Below are positions 7,060 to 17,429 of a stretch of DNA of 22,411 nucleotides, piece by piece. Source of the stretch: Eubacterium sp. (GTDB taxonomy: Bacteria; Bacillota; Clostridia; Oscillospirales; Acutalibacteraceae). Both the position numbers and the translations under genes were made by a program. Location: assembly GCA_024696725.1 (NCBI GenBank), contig JAILGO010000124.1, positions 1 through 22,411 on the forward strand, written 5' to 3'. The notes under the pieces are model-generated. The model had not been told where the DNA came from and searched no databases. It saw nothing but the letters and a program-made list of their open reading frames with translations. Position 1 is the first letter of the stretch. Each line of letters opens with the position of its first letter.

Positions 7060-10000
7060 TCAGTCGTTATTTGTTCCTGCAAGAAGCTCCTGAAGCTCCT
7101 CAATATTAAAGATTTCCTCAGCGCCGTCAGTACTGAAATATGAGGGAACCGCTTCAACCTCGCTGAAAATATCCATACCTGTACCGGCGGGGATAAGCTT
7201 ACCGATAAGAACGTTCTCCTTAAGACCGAGAAGCGGGTCGCTCTTACCCTTCGTAGCTGCTTCGGTAAGAACCTTAGTGGTTTCCTGGAACGAAGCTGCC
7301 GAAAGGAAGCTGTCGGTAGCAAGCGAAGCCTTCGTAATACCCTTAAGAACGGGGATATACGTTGCGTGTCTGAGCTCGGTTTCACCTGCGGCGATTCTCT
7401 TATCAACCTCGTCGTTAGCGGCGTCAACAGCGCTTACGTCAATCATTGTACCTGCGATAAGGTCGGTATCGCCCGCGTCGTCAACCGTACATTTCTTAAG
7501 CATCTGACGAACGATAACCTCGATGTGCTTATCGTTGATATCAACACCCTGGCTTCTGTACGCGAACTGAACTTCTTTGATAAGATAGTTATAAACCGCT
7601 TCCTTACCGAGAATTGAAAGTACGTTATGAGGATTCTTCGCACCGACTGTAAGCTCCTGACCCTTTACTACGGTAGCGCCTTCTACGATATCGTCGTGAA
7701 GTCTTGTAGTACCGAACGGGATAAGATACTTCTTACTTTCGCCTGTTTCGGAATTGAATACCGTTACCTGCTTGGTGTTCTTAACCTCTTCAATATGAAC
7801 CTCACCGTCGATTTCGCTGAGGATTGCGAGCTGCTTCGGCTTTCTTGCCTCGAAGAGCTCCTCAACTCTGGGAAGGCCCTGAGTGATATCCTCGCCGCCT
7901 GCAACGCCGCCGGTGTGGAAGGTTCTCATTGTAAGCTGAGTACCGGGCTCACCGATTGACTGAGCAGCGATTGTTCCGACGGCTTCGCCGACCTGTACGG
8001 GCTCGTTAAACGCAAGGTTAGAGCCGTAGCACTTGCAGCATACGCCGTTACGTGATTTACAGGTAATAAGAGAACGGATTTTAACCGAGGTAATACCTGC
8101 GTCAACGATGCTCTTCGCTATATCGTCGGTAATCATTGTATCGTTATCTACAAGAACCTCGCCCGTTTCGGGATGAACAACGGGGTCAACGGCATATCTT
8201 CCGATAAGTCTTTCTTCAAGCTTTTCAAGAACACGGTTACCGTCCATAATCGGATATACGTCGATACCGTCGTGGCAGCCGCAGTCGTTATCACGGATAA
8301 TAACGTCCTGAGATACGTCAACAAGACGGCGGGTAAGATAACCCGAGTCGGCGGTACGGAGAGCGGTATCGGTAAGACCTTTACGCGCGCCTCTTGAAGA
8401 AATGAAGTATTCAAGAATATTAAGACCCTCACGGTAGTTAGCTCTTACGGGAACCTCGATTGTTTTACCCGAGGTATTGGAAAGAAGTCCTCTCATACCC
8501 GCGAGCTGACGAAGCTGTGATTCACTACCACGCGCGCCGGAGTCAACCATCATGTGAATCGGGTTATGAGTTCCGTCGAAGTTATTGGTAAGCTCGCTCG
8601 TTACCTTCTTCGTACAGTCTTCCCAAATCTTGATTATAGCCTGGCTTCTTTCGTTGTCGCTTAATTCACCGAAGTTGAAGTGAGTCATAATCTCGTCAAC
8701 CTGAGCCTCAGCCTCTGCAAGATATTCCTTCTTCTTTTCGGGGATAAGCGCGTCGATAACGGCAACGGTTGTTCCCGAAATCGTCGAATACTTATAGCCC
8801 TGAGCCTTGAGCTCGTCGAGCATCTTTGAAGCAACAGCTACGCCGTGAATTCTGATACAGCGGTCAACTATCTGGCCGAGTCCCTTCTTCTTTACAACGA
8901 ATGAGATTTCGGGCACGAACGCGTTCTCGGGGTCGCTTCTGTCAACGAAGCCGAGGTCCTGAGGAACGGGAGCGTTGAATATTACTCTGCCGACGGTTGT
9001 CTTAACAAGCTGTGATTTAGTTTCGCCGTCGACCTCCTTTGAGAAGCGGATTAAGCATTCGGAATGAAGCCCGAGCGAGCCTTCCTGATATGCCATAAGC
9101 GCCTCATCGGGGTCACGGTAAATATTATATCTTGTAATCGTTTCGCCGTTTTCAAGCGTTTCGGTTCTCGGACAGCCGGGCTCGCCGTCTTTAATCATAG
9201 TAAGATAGTACGAGCCGATTACCATATCCTGAGTAGGAACGGTTACGGGCTTACCGTCAGAGGGCTTGAGCAGGTTATTCGCGGCAAGCATAAGCATTCT
9301 TGCCTCAGCCTGAGCCTCTGCCGAAAGCGGTACGTGAACAGCCATCTGGTCGCCGTCGAAGTCGGCGTTAAACGCAGTACAGGCAAGCGGGTGAAGCTTG
9401 ATAGCTCTTCCCTCTACGAGCACGGGCTCAAATGCCTGAATACCGAGTCTGTGAAGCGTAGGAGCACGGTTAAGAAGAACCGGGTGGTCCTTGATAACGA
9501 TTTCAAGAGCATCCCAGACCTTCGGGTCCTCAGCCTTTTCAACCATCTTTCTTGCGAGCTTGATATTTGAAACGCCGGTCTCTACAAGTCTCTTCATTAC
9601 GAAGGGCTTGAAGAGCTCGATAGCCATCTCCTTAGGAAGTCCGCACTGGTACATCTTAAGCTCGGGACCTACTACGATAACCGAACGTCCGGAATAGTCA
9701 ACACGCTTACCTAAAAGGTTCTGACGGAAACGTCCCTGCTTACCGCTAATCATATTGGAAAGAGACTTAAGCGCTCTGTTTGAAGGACCGGTTACCGCAC
9801 GTCCGTGCTTACCGTTATCTATAAGAGCGTCAACGCTTTCCTGAAGCATTCTCTTTTCGTTACGGATAATGATATCGGGAGCGTTAAGCTCAATGAGTCT
9901 CTTTAAACGGTTATTTCTGTTAACAACACGTCTGTAAAGGTCGTTGAGGTCGGAGGTTGCGAAACGTCCGCCGTCAAGCTGTACCATAGGACGGATATCG

Positions 10001-10713
10001 GGAGGAATAACCGGAATAACGTCGAGAATCATCCATTCGAGCTTATTTCCGCTTTGATAGAAAGCGTCGACAACCTCAAGTCTCTTGAGGATTTTAGCCT
10101 TCTTCTGACCGGTTGCGTTTTCGAGTTCCTCGGCAAGCTCGTTTCTGAGCTCGGCGATATCAATTTCCTGAAGAAGCTTTTTAATGGACTCTGCGCCCAT
10201 TCCCGCTTCGAAATCGTCCTCATATCTCTCACGCATCTCGGTATACTCTTTTTCGTTGAGAATCTGCATTTTCTCAAGCGGAGTATCGCCGGGGTCCGTT
10301 ACGATATAAGACGAGAAATAAAGTATTTTTTCGAGGTTGCGCTGATTGATATCAAGTACAACTCCGATACGGCTGGGCGAGCCTCTGAAGTACCAGATAT
10401 GAGATACGGGAGCGGCAAGCTCGATATGTCCCATACGCTCACGGCGTACCTTGGAACGCGTAATCTCAACGCCGCAGCGCTCGCACACTTTACCCTTATA
10501 GCGAACCTTCTTATACTTTCCGCAATGACATTCCCAGTCCTTCATGGGACCGAAAATCTTTTCGCAGAAAAGACCGTCGCGTTCCGGCTTAAGTGTACGG
10601 TAGTTTATAGTCTCGGGCTTGGTTACCTCGCCGTAGCTCCACTCACGGATACGCTCGGGAGAAGCAAGACCGATTTTAATTGAACTGAAATTATTTGAAG
10701 TATTAATACTCAT
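7060..10713 (-). CDS. rpoC: DNA-directed RNA polymerase subunit beta'
   Basis: Largest core subunit of RNA polymerase; with beta it forms the catalytic cleft. The 1217 residues fit Bacillota beta'. The N-terminal zinc site has C62, C64, C77 and C80. The catalytic magnesium loop NADFDGD is at residues 449-455. The second zinc site ends in [14 protein letters not shown], and the trigger-loop/bridge region is represented by [19 protein letters not shown]. The C-terminus ends after an acidic, Leu/Glu-rich segment. The start at 10713 is supported by AAGGAG ten bases upstream. rpoC follows rpoB after a 48-bp gap with no promoter or terminator, so the two should be co-transcribed. Confidence 0.99.
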   Translation of the reverse strand: MSINTSNNFSSIKIGLASPERIREWSYGEVTKPETINYRTLKPERDGLFCEKIFGPMKDWECHCGKYKKVRYKGKVCERCGVEITRSKVRRERMGHIELAAPVSHIWYFRGSPSRIGVVLDINQRNLEKILYFSSYIVTDPGDTPLEKMQILNEKEYTEMRERYEDDFEAGMGAESIKKLLQEIDIAELRNELAEELENATGQKKAKILKRLEVVDAFYQSGNKLEWMILDVIPVIPPDIRPMVQLDGGRFATSDLNDLYRRVVNRNNRLKRLIELNAPDIIIRNEKRMLQESVDALIDNGKHGRAVTGPSNRALKSLSNMISGKQGRFRQNLLGKRVDYSGRSVIVVGPELKMYQCGLPKEMAIELFKPFVMKRLVETGVSNIKLARKMVEKAEDPKVWDALEIVIKDHPVLLNRAPTLHRLGIQAFEPVLVEGRAIKLHPLACTAFNADFDGDQMAVHVPLSAEAQAEARMLMLAANNLLKPSDGKPVTVPTQDMVIGSYYLTMIKDGEPGCPRTETLENGETITRYNIYRDPDEALMAYQEGSLGLHSECLIRFSKEVDGETKSQLVKTTVGRVIFNAPVPQDLGFVDRSDPENAFVPEISFVVKKKGLGQIVDRCIRIHGVAVASKMLDELKAQGYKYSTISGTTVAVIDALIPEKKKEYLAEAEAQVDEIMTHFNFGELSDNERSQAIIKIWEDCTKKVTSELTNNFDGTHNPIHMMVDSGARGSESQLRQLAGMRGLLSNTSGKTIEVPVRANYREGLNILEYFISSRGARKGLTDTALRTADSGYLTRRLVDVSQDVIIRDNDCGCHDGIDVYPIMDGNRVLEKLEERLIGRYAVDPVVHPETGEVLVDNDTMITDDIAKSIVDAGITSVKIRSLITCKSRNGVCCKCYGSNLAFNEPVQVGEAVGTIAAQSIGEPGTQLTMRTFHTGGVAGGEDITQGLPRVEELFEARKPKQLAILSEIDGEVHIEEVKNTKQVTVFNSETGESKKYLIPFGTTRLHDDIVEGATVVKGQELTVGAKNPHNVLSILGKEAVYNYLIKEVQFAYRSQGVDINDKHIEVIVRQMLKKCTVDDAGDTDLIAGTMIDVSAVDAANDEVDKRIAAGETELRHATYIPVLKGITKASLATDSFLSAASFQETTKVLTEAATKGKSDPLLGLKENVLIGKLIPAGTGMDIFSEVEAVPSYFSTDGAEEIFNIEELQELLAGTNND

Positions 10714-10761
10714 AATGGAAGCACTCCTTTTCTTAAAGTTACAGAAAGTTATCAGGGCTGA

Positions 10762-13700
10762 TTATTCGTCGTCGTAATTATTTAATGCGGCAGCAAAGCC
10801 TGCTAATAATCCGCCGTCTCCCTGATTTGCTTCCTCGTCGTCAAAAGCTTCGTCGCCGTTAACAACCTCAAAGCCCTCAGAGTCTTCGTAGTCGTTAACC
10901 TCTTCAAACGCGCCGTTATCAACAGGAGTGAAGCCGTCGTCTCCAAGGTCCTGCTTAAACTCAATCTCTTCGCCGTTCTTATCGTAGAAGCGGGTATCGA
11001 GACAGAGCGCCTGGAATTCCTTATAGAGAACGCGGAACGCCTCCGGAGTGCCAGCGGCGGGAATATTCTCGCCTTTAACGATAGCCTCGTAGGTGCTTAC
11101 TCTTCCTACAACGTCATCCGACTTAACGGTAATGATTTCCTGAAGAGTATAAGCTGCGCCGTAAGCCTCAAGAGCCCAAACCTCCATTTCGCCGAAACGC
11201 TGTCCGCCGAACTGAGCTTTACCGCCGAGAGGCTGCTGAGTAACAAGGCTGTAAGGACCTGTTGAACGTGCGTGCATTTTATCGTCAACAAGGTGATGGA
11301 GCTTAAGATAATACATATAACCTACAGTTACACGGTTATCGAACTGCTCGCCGGTTCTTCCGTCGGTAAGAACGGTCTTTCCGTCGTATACCTTGTTTCC
11401 GTTTTCGTCAATATAGTAACCGATATCGGCAAGCTTTAAGCATTCGCGGATATCGTCCTCGTGAGCGCCGTCAAATACGGGCGTCATCATCTTCCAGCCG
11501 AGCGCCTTAGCGGCATAGCCGAGATGAACCTCAAGCACCTGACCGATATTCATACGGGACGGTACGCCGAGGGGGTTAAGCACGATATCAAGCGGACGTC
11601 CGTCGGGAAGGAAGGGCATATCCTCCTGAGGAAGTACACGGGAAACAACGCCCTTGTTACCGTGACGGCCTGCCATCTTATCGCCTGCCTGAATCTTTCT
11701 CTTCTGAGCGATATATACGCGTACCATTTTATTAACGCCGGGATTGAGCTCTTCACAGTTAGCTCTTGTGAACACCTTAACGTCAACAACGATACCGTAT
11801 TCGCCGTGAGGCACCTTAAGAGAGGTATCGCGGACCTCGCGCGCCTTCTCGCCGAAGATTGCGCGGAGAAGTCTTTCCTCGCTCGTAAGGTCGGTTTCGC
11901 CCTTGGGAGTAACCTTACCTACAAGGATATCGCCGCTCTTAACCTCAGCGCCGATACGGATAATACCGTCCTCGTCAAGGTCCTTAAGAGCGTCCTCGCC
12001 GACGTTCGGGATATCCCTTGTAATTTCCTCGGGACCGAGCTTCGTCTCACGGGCTTCCTGGTCGTGCTCTATAATATGGATAGAAGTATACACGTCGTCG
12101 CGTACAATCTTCTCGTTAATAAGAACAGCGTCCTCGTAGTTATAACCTTCCCAGGTCATAAAGCCGATAAGAGCGTTCTTACCGAGTGAAATTTCACCGT
12201 TGCAGGTTGCGGGGCCGTCGGCGATAACCTGTCCCTCGGCTACCTCTTCGTGAAGAGAAACTATCGGGCGCTGATTAATGCAGGTACCCTGGTTAGAGCC
12301 CGAGAACTTAATCAGCTCGTATCTGTCGATTTCGCCCTTCTTGGTTTTAATTTCAACGCTGTCCGCGTCAAGCGAGATAACAGTACCCGCTCTCTTCGCG
12401 GCAACTACAACGCCTGAGTCGTAAGCAGCCTTGTATTCCATACCTGTTCCGACTACGGGAGCCTCGGTCTTGAGAAGCGGAACTGCCTGACGCTGCATGT
12501 TAGCGCCCATAAGAGCACGGTTTGCGTCATCGTTTTCAAGGAACGGAATCATTGCGGTAGCAACAGATACTACCATCTTCGGAGAAACGTCCATATAGTC
12601 TACGCTCTCGGGAGGCATGCTGAGGAATTCGTCTCTGCGGCGGCAGGTTACTCTGTTGTTGATAAAGCGTCCGTTCTCGTCGAGTGGCTCGTTAGCCTGA
12701 GCGACAACGTACTCGTCCTCAAGGTCCGCCGTCATATAAACAACCTCGTCGGTTACAACGCCCGTTTCCTTATCAACCTTACGGTAAGGAGCCTCGATGA
12801 AGCCGTACTCGTTAAGGCGGCTGTAACAAGCAAGATAAGAGATAAGACCGATGTTCGGACCTTCGGGAGTTTCAATCGGACACATACGTCCGTAGTGAGT
12901 ATAATGTACGTCACGGACCTCGAAGCCTGCACGGTCACGCGAAAGACCGCCGGGACCGAGCGCGGAAAGTCTTCTCTTATGAGTAAGCTCCGCAAGGGGA
13001 TTGTTCTGGTCCATGAACTGTGAAAGCGGTGACGAGCCGAAGAACTCGCGGATTGCGGCAAGCACCGGCTTAACGTTTATAAGACTCTGGGGAGTGATTG
13101 CCTCGCTGTCATCCTGGGTTGAAAGAACGGACATACGCTCGTGCACTACGCGCTCCATTCTTGTAAAGCCGATTCTGAACTGATTCTGTAACAGCTCACC
13201 GACTGCGCGGATACGGCGGTTGCCGAGATGGTCGATATCGTCGGTTTTGCCGACGCCTGCTGCGAGGTTATTAAGATATGAAACAGTTGCGAAAATATCG
13301 TCGATGATGATGTGATTAGGGATAAGGTCGTCGTGCTTGATTCTGATTTCCTCTTCAAGAGCTTCGGCGTCGTCGCCGCACTTGTCAAGGATTTCTCTGA
13401 GAACGCGGTAGGAAACCTTTTCGTTAATTCCGAGAGCTTTCTTATCTATGGTTACGAAATTATCAATATCAACCATACCGTTTGAATTGATACGGATTTC
13501 TCTTCCGTCCTCAAGCTGAATATAAGCATACATTACGCCCGCGTTTTCAATTTCTGCAGCCTTTTCGGCGCTGATTTTTTCACCCTCGTCGGCAAGAAGC
13601 TCGCCAAGGGGAGAAATAACGGGTCTTGAAAGAATTCTTCCGGTAAGTCTTTCGGTAAGACCGAGCTTTTTATTATACTTAAATCTACCGACTCTTGAAA

Positions 13701-14502
13701 GGTCGTAACGGTGAGCGTCGAAGAAAAGACCGTCAAGATGTGCCTGAGCCGTTTCAAGCGTGGGCGGCTCGCCGGGACGGAGCTTCTTATATACCTCAAG
13801 AAGCGCTTCCTCCATGTTCTTCGTAGTATCCTTCTTTATAGTCTCTTCAATTCTTATATCGTCGCCGAAGAATTCTCTGATTTCGTCGTCGGTTCCGAGA
13901 CCGAGAGCTCTTATAAAGGTAGTAATAAGTATTTTTCTGTTCTTATCTATTCTTACATAGAAAAGGTCGCTTGAATCGGTTTCATACTCGAGCCATGCGC
14001 CGCGGTTCGGGATAACCTGGTTTGAATAAAGCTCCGTACCGCTCTTATCATGCTCCATGTGATAATACACGCCGGGGGACCTTACGAGCTGAGATACGAT
14101 ACATCTTTCGGCGCCGTTATATACGAACGTACCTGCGTCCGTCATAAGCGGAAAATCGCCCATAAAGATTGTATTTTCTTTTACCTCGCCCGTTTCCTTA
14201 TTCTGAAGTCTCGCTCTTACCTTAAGCGGTCTTGAATAAGTAGCGTCGCGCGCCTTGCACTCTGCAATAGTGTACTTGGGCTCGTCGTCCATCGAGTAAT
14301 CAATGAAGTCAAGCACGAGATTTCCGGTATAGTCGGTGATTGAACCGATATCGCGGAATACCTCTTTTAAGCCCTCGTCAAGAAACCACTGGTACGATTT
14401 CTTCTGCACCTCAATAAGATTAGGCATCTGCATAACCTCATTGATTTTTGCAAAGCTCTTTCGTGTAGTTGTACCGATTTGTACATCCTTCACATTCACC
14501 AT
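10762..14502 (-). CDS. rpoB: DNA-directed RNA polymerase subunit beta
   Basis: Core RNA polymerase subunit. Starting at 14502 ([17 protein letters not shown]) it has 1246 residues. The frame is open a further 35 codons, but the upstream ATGs (14523, 14607) lack an SD, whereas GGAG lies ten bases before 14502. The rifampicin region (about residues 490-520: [20 protein letters not shown], then [10 protein letters not shown]) carries the drug-sensitive Asp, His and Ser at the usual positions. [12 protein letters not shown] and [10 protein letters not shown] (nucleotide and catalytic-cleft contacts) are intact. The C-terminus [23 protein letters not shown] clamp segment (here written [18 protein letters not shown]) is followed by an acidic tail of roughly 70 residues ending NNYDDE. 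It has its own promoter; rplJ/rplL are absent upstream. Confidence 0.99.
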   Translation of the reverse strand: MVNVKDVQIGTTTRKSFAKINEVMQMPNLIEVQKKSYQWFLDEGLKEVFRDIGSITDYTGNLVLDFIDYSMDDEPKYTIAECKARDATYSRPLKVRARLQNKETGEVKENTIFMGDFPLMTDAGTFVYNGAERCIVSQLVRSPGVYYHMEHDKSGTELYSNQVIPNRGAWLEYETDSSDLFYVRIDKNRKILITTFIRALGLGTDDEIREFFGDDIRIEETIKKDTTKNMEEALLEVYKKLRPGEPPTLETAQAHLDGLFFDAHRYDLSRVGRFKYNKKLGLTERLTGRILSRPVISPLGELLADEGEKISAEKAAEIENAGVMYAYIQLEDGREIRINSNGMVDIDNFVTIDKKALGINEKVSYRVLREILDKCGDDAEALEEEIRIKHDDLIPNHIIIDDIFATVSYLNNLAAGVGKTDDIDHLGNRRIRAVGELLQNQFRIGFTRMERVVHERMSVLSTQDDSEAITPQSLINVKPVLAAIREFFGSSPLSQFMDQNNPLAELTHKRRLSALGPGGLSRDRAGFEVRDVHYTHYGRMCPIETPEGPNIGLISYLACYSRLNEYGFIEAPYRKVDKETGVVTDEVVYMTADLEDEYVVAQANEPLDENGRFINNRVTCRRRDEFLSMPPESVDYMDVSPKMVVSVATAMIPFLENDDANRALMGANMQRQAVPLLKTEAPVVGTGMEYKAAYDSGVVVAAKRAGTVISLDADSVEIKTKKGEIDRYELIKFSGSNQGTCINQRPIVSLHEEVAEGQVIADGPATCNGEISLGKNALIGFMTWEGYNYEDAVLINEKIVRDDVYTSIHIIEHDQEARETKLGPEEITRDIPNVGEDALKDLDEDGIIRIGAEVKSGDILVGKVTPKGETDLTSEERLLRAIFGEKAREVRDTSLKVPHGEYGIVVDVKVFTRANCEELNPGVNKMVRVYIAQKRKIQAGDKMAGRHGNKGVVSRVLPQEDMPFLPDGRPLDIVLNPLGVPSRMNIGQVLEVHLGYAAKALGWKMMTPVFDGAHEDDIRECLKLADIGYYIDENGNKVYDGKTVLTDGRTGEQFDNRVTVGYMYYLKLHHLVDDKMHARSTGPYSLVTQQPLGGKAQFGGQRFGEMEVWALEAYGAAYTLQEIITVKSDDVVGRVSTYEAIVKGENIPAAGTPEAFRVLYKEFQALCLDTRFYDKNGEEIEFKQDLGDDGFTPVDNGAFEEVNDYEDSEGFEVVNGDEAFDDEEANQGDGGLLAGFAAALNNYDDE

Positions 14503-14544
14503 ACTGGTATCACTCCGTTTCATTAGGATTTCAAAATACAATGG

Positions 14545-14624
14545 AAAAGTGTCGAAAAGCATAGGTTTTATGCACGTTTTCGGGCTTGAAAACAAATATT
14601 TTTTCAAGCGAAAAAAACACTTTT
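14545..14624 (-). promoter_or_regulatory. Three-way-junction RNA in the rpoB leader
   Basis: The 313-bp gap upstream of rpoB holds this element, the rpoB promoter and a terminator. In mRNA order: an 8-bp closing stem AAAAGTGT (14624-14617) with ACACTTTT (14552-14545). Inside it are hairpin 1, GCTTGAAAA (14609-14601) with TTTTCAAGC (14592-14584), and hairpin 2, CGAAAA (14582-14577) with TTTTCG (14558-14553), a CGT bulge, then GCATA/TATGC (14573-14569, 14563-14559). Hairpin 2 abuts the closing stem directly. The stems are A/U-rich, so stability is moderate. It lies within the predicted 147-nt 5' UTR, about 40 nt before the rpoB ATG. Confidence 0.5.
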
Positions 14625-14655
14625 AGACATATATTCCCATTATAATTGGTATTGT

Positions 14656-14684
14656 AGTATAAAACAATTTCAAGTCAATGTCAA
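14656..14684 (-). promoter_or_regulatory. rpoBC promoter
   Basis: Minus-strand TTGACA (14684-14679), 17-nt spacer, TATACT (14661-14656); predicted start near 14649. A second overlapping pair, TTGACT with TACAAT at 16 bp, is shifted by a few bases and could also be used. Confidence 0.8.
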
Positions 14685-14765
14685 TACCCTTTTTTGTAAA
14701 TTTTTTACAAGTTGAAAAAATAAACATTACACGGCATCGGGTGTTTTGAACTACGGGCAAAAAAA

Positions 14766-14796
14766 GAAAAAATACCCTGCGGTTTTATACCGCAGG
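14766..14796 (-). terminator. Rho-independent terminator after the flavoprotein gene
   Basis: Minus-strand CCTGCGGT (14796-14789), loop ATAAA, ACCGCAGG (14783-14776), then G, T, A and a T-rich run interrupted by one C. It isolates rpoBC from the upstream gene. Confidence 0.9.
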
Positions 14797-14815
14797 ATAT
14801 TGACTGATTGATTTA

Positions 14816-16120
14816 TTATTCCGAAGCAAAAACGGCGTCGTATTTTTTAGCCCACTGCTGAACCTTAACGCGGCTGTAATAGTTAGGCATAGCGGCAGCA
14901 GACGCGGTAAGCCGTCCCATATCCCCTATCGCTTTCAGCAGCGCGCTTCTCAGTCCCTTATCTTTAATAATCGCGACAGCCTTCTTAATCAGCGCGGGGT
15001 CGACGGTTATAAGAGAGCCGCCGGAGATATTCATCTCGTCCGAGGTCAGTATTTCGGTTTCAAAAAGATAGTCAATCTGGTCGGGAGTCAGGCTCGGAAG
15101 GAGCGCTCTGACTACGCTGAACTTAGCCATACCAAAGCCGATTTCCTTAAAGTAGCGTTTCTGATAATCCCATAGGATTTCGGCTGAATAGGTTTTTGTT
15201 TCGTCATTTATAACGGTATCGGCGAGAATCGCAGCCGCAAAGAGCGAATTCGATATACCCGAGCCGATAAGCGGTACGGTCATAAACGCGCTGTCACCGA
15301 TAGCCGCATAGCCGTCGGCTACTATAACCGACAGAGTATGTCTTACGGGGATAACGGTCATAATTCCGCCCCGGAGAAGCTCTCTTCCGAGCACGGGGTT
15401 ATGCTCTCTGAAAAACTCTGCGCGTTTCTCTGCCTCTTCTACGGTAAAGGGCTCGAATTCACCGATAAGCAAATCGCTGTGGTCTCTGTCGCTTATTACC
15501 CAGCCGATACCCATTCTTCCGTTAGGGATAAGATAGACCTTATATTTATGTTCAACCTCTTCGCACGCCTTGTTATAAAGCGCGCGGTAGGCGTAAAAGC
15601 TCTCGTTACGACCGGCGTGCTTCTGAATTCCGCAACAGTCGGGAAGCGAGGCGCGTATAACGCTTTCACAGCCGCAGGCGTCGATTACAAGCGGCGCGTA
15701 GAAATCGCCCTTCGTGGTTCTGATACCCGTTACTCTGTCGCCCGAAAGAAGCGGCGCGGTAATTTCACAGCCGTATTCAAACTTTACGCCCGCCTCCTCG
15801 GCAAAGCCGATAAGATAGTCGTAGAGATACTTTCTCTCCATAATTATACTTGTATTCTCTCCCTCGGGCATTGCGATTATTTTTCTTTCCGAAGGAGGTA
15901 CGAAGGTTATGCTTGCGCCGGGCTCATAATGCTCCTCGTCGGGTATAGGAATACCGACAGCCTCAAGCGCTTTTGCGTCGAAGGAATCCGTCCACGCGTA
16001 GCCCATATCCTTACGCTCGCTTTTTTCATAAACGGTCACGTCGAAGCCCGCTCTTGATAAAAGCATTGCCGCCGCTATACCGCCGTGTCCGCCACCCGCA
16101 ACAATAATTTTTTCAGACAT
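14816..16120 (-). CDS. FAD-dependent oxidoreductase, geranylgeranyl-reductase-like
   Basis: Predicted flavoprotein of the FixC / geranylgeranyl reductase / PHBH-fold superfamily. The 434 residues start with a Rossmann dinucleotide motif VAGGGHGGIAAAMLLSRAG (near 7-25) followed by a beta-strand ending in Glu (VYEK). The second FAD motif, DGYAAIGDSAFMTVPLIGSG (near 273-292), has the family's GD signature and flavin-facing PLIGSG. VIDACGCESVIR resembles the usual third conserved segment. No signal peptide or membrane segment is evident. The SD GGAGTG precedes the ATG. It diverges from the hydrolase gene with a strong promoter of its own. The substrate cannot be read from sequence; polyprenyl-lipid reduction or another flavin hydroxylase/reductase role are possibilities. 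Confidence 0.85.
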   Translation of the reverse strand: MSEKIIVAGGGHGGIAAAMLLSRAGFDVTVYEKSERKDMGYAWTDSFDAKALEAVGIPIPDEEHYEPGASITFVPPSERKIIAMPEGENTSIIMERKYLYDYLIGFAEEAGVKFEYGCEITAPLLSGDRVTGIRTTKGDFYAPLVIDACGCESVIRASLPDCCGIQKHAGRNESFYAYRALYNKACEEVEHKYKVYLIPNGRMGIGWVISDRDHSDLLIGEFEPFTVEEAEKRAEFFREHNPVLGRELLRGGIMTVIPVRHTLSVIVADGYAAIGDSAFMTVPLIGSGISNSLFAAAILADTVINDETKTYSAEILWDYQKRYFKEIGFGMAKFSVVRALLPSLTPDQIDYLFETEILTSDEMNISGGSLITVDPALIKKAVAIIKDKGLRSALLKAIGDMGRLTASAAAMPNYYSRVKVQQWAKKYDAVFASE

Positions 16121-16146
16121 AAAATCACTCCGTTAAGCAAGTATTT

Positions 16147-16195
16147 AATAGACATTTTTCTATTATATTATACACCTTTTTGCTGACAAAATCAA
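16147..16195 (-). promoter_or_regulatory. Flavoprotein gene promoter with start-site palindrome
   Basis: Minus-strand TTGATT (16195-16190), 17-nt spacer, TATAAT (16172-16167); start predicted near 16160. An inverted repeat AATAGA-N6-TCTATT (16147-16164) sits on that start site and could be an operator or a 5'-end mRNA hairpin. Confidence 0.65.
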
Positions 16196-16217
16196 TAGTA
16201 TGTATGTTTTTTTATTA

Positions 16218-16246
16218 TTGCATGATTAATAATAATATGATAAAAT
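16218..16246 (+). promoter_or_regulatory. Hydrolase gene promoter
   Basis: TTGCAT, 17-nt spacer, TAAAAT with TGA before it (extended -10). Start predicted near 16253, giving a 28-nt 5' UTR containing the SD AGAGGAG. It is divergent from and about 20 bp away from the flavoprotein promoter. Confidence 0.7.
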
Positions 16247-16280
16247 AATAACAATATTATTCAATAAGAGGAGTGAAAAA

Positions 16281-17258
16281 ATGAAAAGAGGCGCCTGGTT
16301 ATTTGTTTCAATACTCACGGCTCTGATAGTAGCATGGATGACGGGAATATCAGCAATGCTTTACAAGGTATTTATCGACCCGCCGAAAACCGACAGAGAA
16401 AACCCCGACCCCGGTCTTTTCTTTGACGACGACTATGCTGAGGCTACGAAGGCGACGGACGACGCTATAATCAGACTTCAGGAGAATTACACGGCTGAAG
16501 AGGTAAGCATTACAACCGACGACGGACTTACTCTTCCCGGTTATTTTTACATTAACGAACAGCCTACGGAAAACACGTTTATCTGCGTTCACGGCTACAA
16601 CACGAACAGCTACTTCGCTTTTGCGGAAATGGTTGAGCCTATTCTCAACGCCGGATATAACTGCTTCCTCGTTAATCACAGACATTTCAGCGGACACGAG
16701 GGCAAGTTCACCGGCTTCGGTATTCTTGAAAAGGAAGAGCTTATCAAGTGGATTGAGCTTGTAAACTCATACTTCCCCGACGGAAAGATTGTTCTTTACG
16801 GTACGTCAATGGGCGCGGCTACGATTATGCAGGCGTCGGATAAGGACTTAACTCCGAACGTTGCAGGCTTTATCGAGGACTGCGGCTTTACCACCTGCTA
16901 CGACGAATTCAGCTTTCTTTGCAAGAGCGTAGCGCATCTTCCGTCAAAGCCGATTATCGGCAGCCTCGGTCTTATGAGCAAGGCGCTCCTCGACCTTGAT
17001 ATCAAGACCTCCGATTCACGCGAGGCTCTTAAAAACACTAAGCTCCCCGCTCTCTTTATTCACGGCGGAAGAGACAATTTTGTACCTACATATATGGTTC
17101 AGGAATGCTACGACGCGTGCGGAAGCGAGGACAAGAAGCTCGTTATCTACGACGAGGCGAGACATACCCAGTCGCACTTCAGATATCCCAAGGAGTACGA
17201 AAAAGAGATTTTCAGCTTTGCCGACAGGATTACCGGCAGGACGAAGGCAGCCGAATAA
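16281..17258 (+). CDS. Membrane-anchored alpha/beta hydrolase (serine aminopeptidase S33-like)
   Basis: 325-residue protein with an uncleaved N-terminal signal anchor (hydrophobic residues about 5-27, no clear cleavage site or lipobox), so the hydrolase domain is probably outside the cell. The fold signatures are the oxyanion region FICVHGYNTNS (near 100), nucleophile elbow YGTSMGAAT (Ser in GTSMG, near 176), acid HGGRDNFVP (near 261) and catalytic His in DEARHTQS (near 294). This matches the clan containing S33-like peptidases and YqkD-type esterases; the real substrate (peptide, ester or lipid) cannot be told. It is monocistronic, with its own promoter and a strong terminator, and is the only confident plus-strand gene here. 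Confidence 0.9.
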   Translation: MKRGAWLFVSILTALIVAWMTGISAMLYKVFIDPPKTDRENPDPGLFFDDDYAEATKATDDAIIRLQENYTAEEVSITTDDGLTLPGYFYINEQPTENTFICVHGYNTNSYFAFAEMVEPILNAGYNCFLVNHRHFSGHEGKFTGFGILEKEELIKWIELVNSYFPDGKIVLYGTSMGAATIMQASDKDLTPNVAGFIEDCGFTTCYDEFSFLCKSVAHLPSKPIIGSLGLMSKALLDLDIKTSDSREALKNTKLPALFIHGGRDNFVPTYMVQECYDACGSEDKKLVIYDEARHTQSHFRYPKEYEKEIFSFADRITGRTKAAE

Positions 17259-17264
17259 GCAAAT

Positions 17265-17296
17265 AAAAAGAGGCGACCGAAAGGTCGCCTCTTTTT
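17265..17296 (+). terminator. Rho-independent terminator after the hydrolase
   Basis: AAAAAGAGGCGACC (17265-17278), GAAA tetraloop, GGTCGCCTCTTTTT (17283-17296). The symmetry with A and T runs means it could stop transcription from either side, which would also limit minus-strand read-through from the cassette region. Confidence 0.95.
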
Positions 17297-17297
17297 A

Positions 17298-17325
17298 GTG
17301 AAAAGTGAAGGGTGAAGAGTGAAGC
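17298..17325. repeat. Four tandem 7-bp GTGAARR units
   Basis: Units GTGAAAA, GTGAAGG, GTGAAGA and GTGAAGC lie head to tail between the hydrolase terminator and the first palindromic repeat. The copies are imperfect and purine-rich. No function is apparent. Confidence 0.75.
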
Positions 17326-17330
17326 GTTTC

Positions 17331-17429
17331 GGGCGGACTCCGTCCGCACCTGTTATAATACGGGTGATTCGTCAATCGCCCCTGAAATTATGGCTTTTCG
17401 TTTTGAGACAGAGAACCGTCCCCTGTCCC
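17331..17429. repeat. Palindrome-rich dispersed repeat, copy 1
   Basis: Contains hairpin GCGGAC-TCC-GTCCGC (17333-17347), then GGGTGATT-CGTC-AATCGCCC (17362-17381), then a segment up to 17429 shared with copy 2, including GAGAACCGTCCC. The first palindrome differs in sequence from copies 2 and 3 but keeps its place. The minus-strand gene to its right ends inside this copy (stop at 17388). Confidence 0.85.

Noticed and set aside
11461..12189. Long plus-strand open frame (242 codons) opposite rpoB
   Set aside because: It lies entirely antisense to a certain gene, its protein lacks recognisable motifs, and it arises from the codon bias of rpoB. The same holds for plus-strand frames at 4778-5503, 9064-9570, 10054-10683 and 15338-16057.
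14553..14609. Transcription attenuator in the rpoB leader
   Set aside because: Neither hairpin is followed by a T-run on the minus strand; the six-T run lies before the first hairpin and is not preceded by a GC-rich stem.
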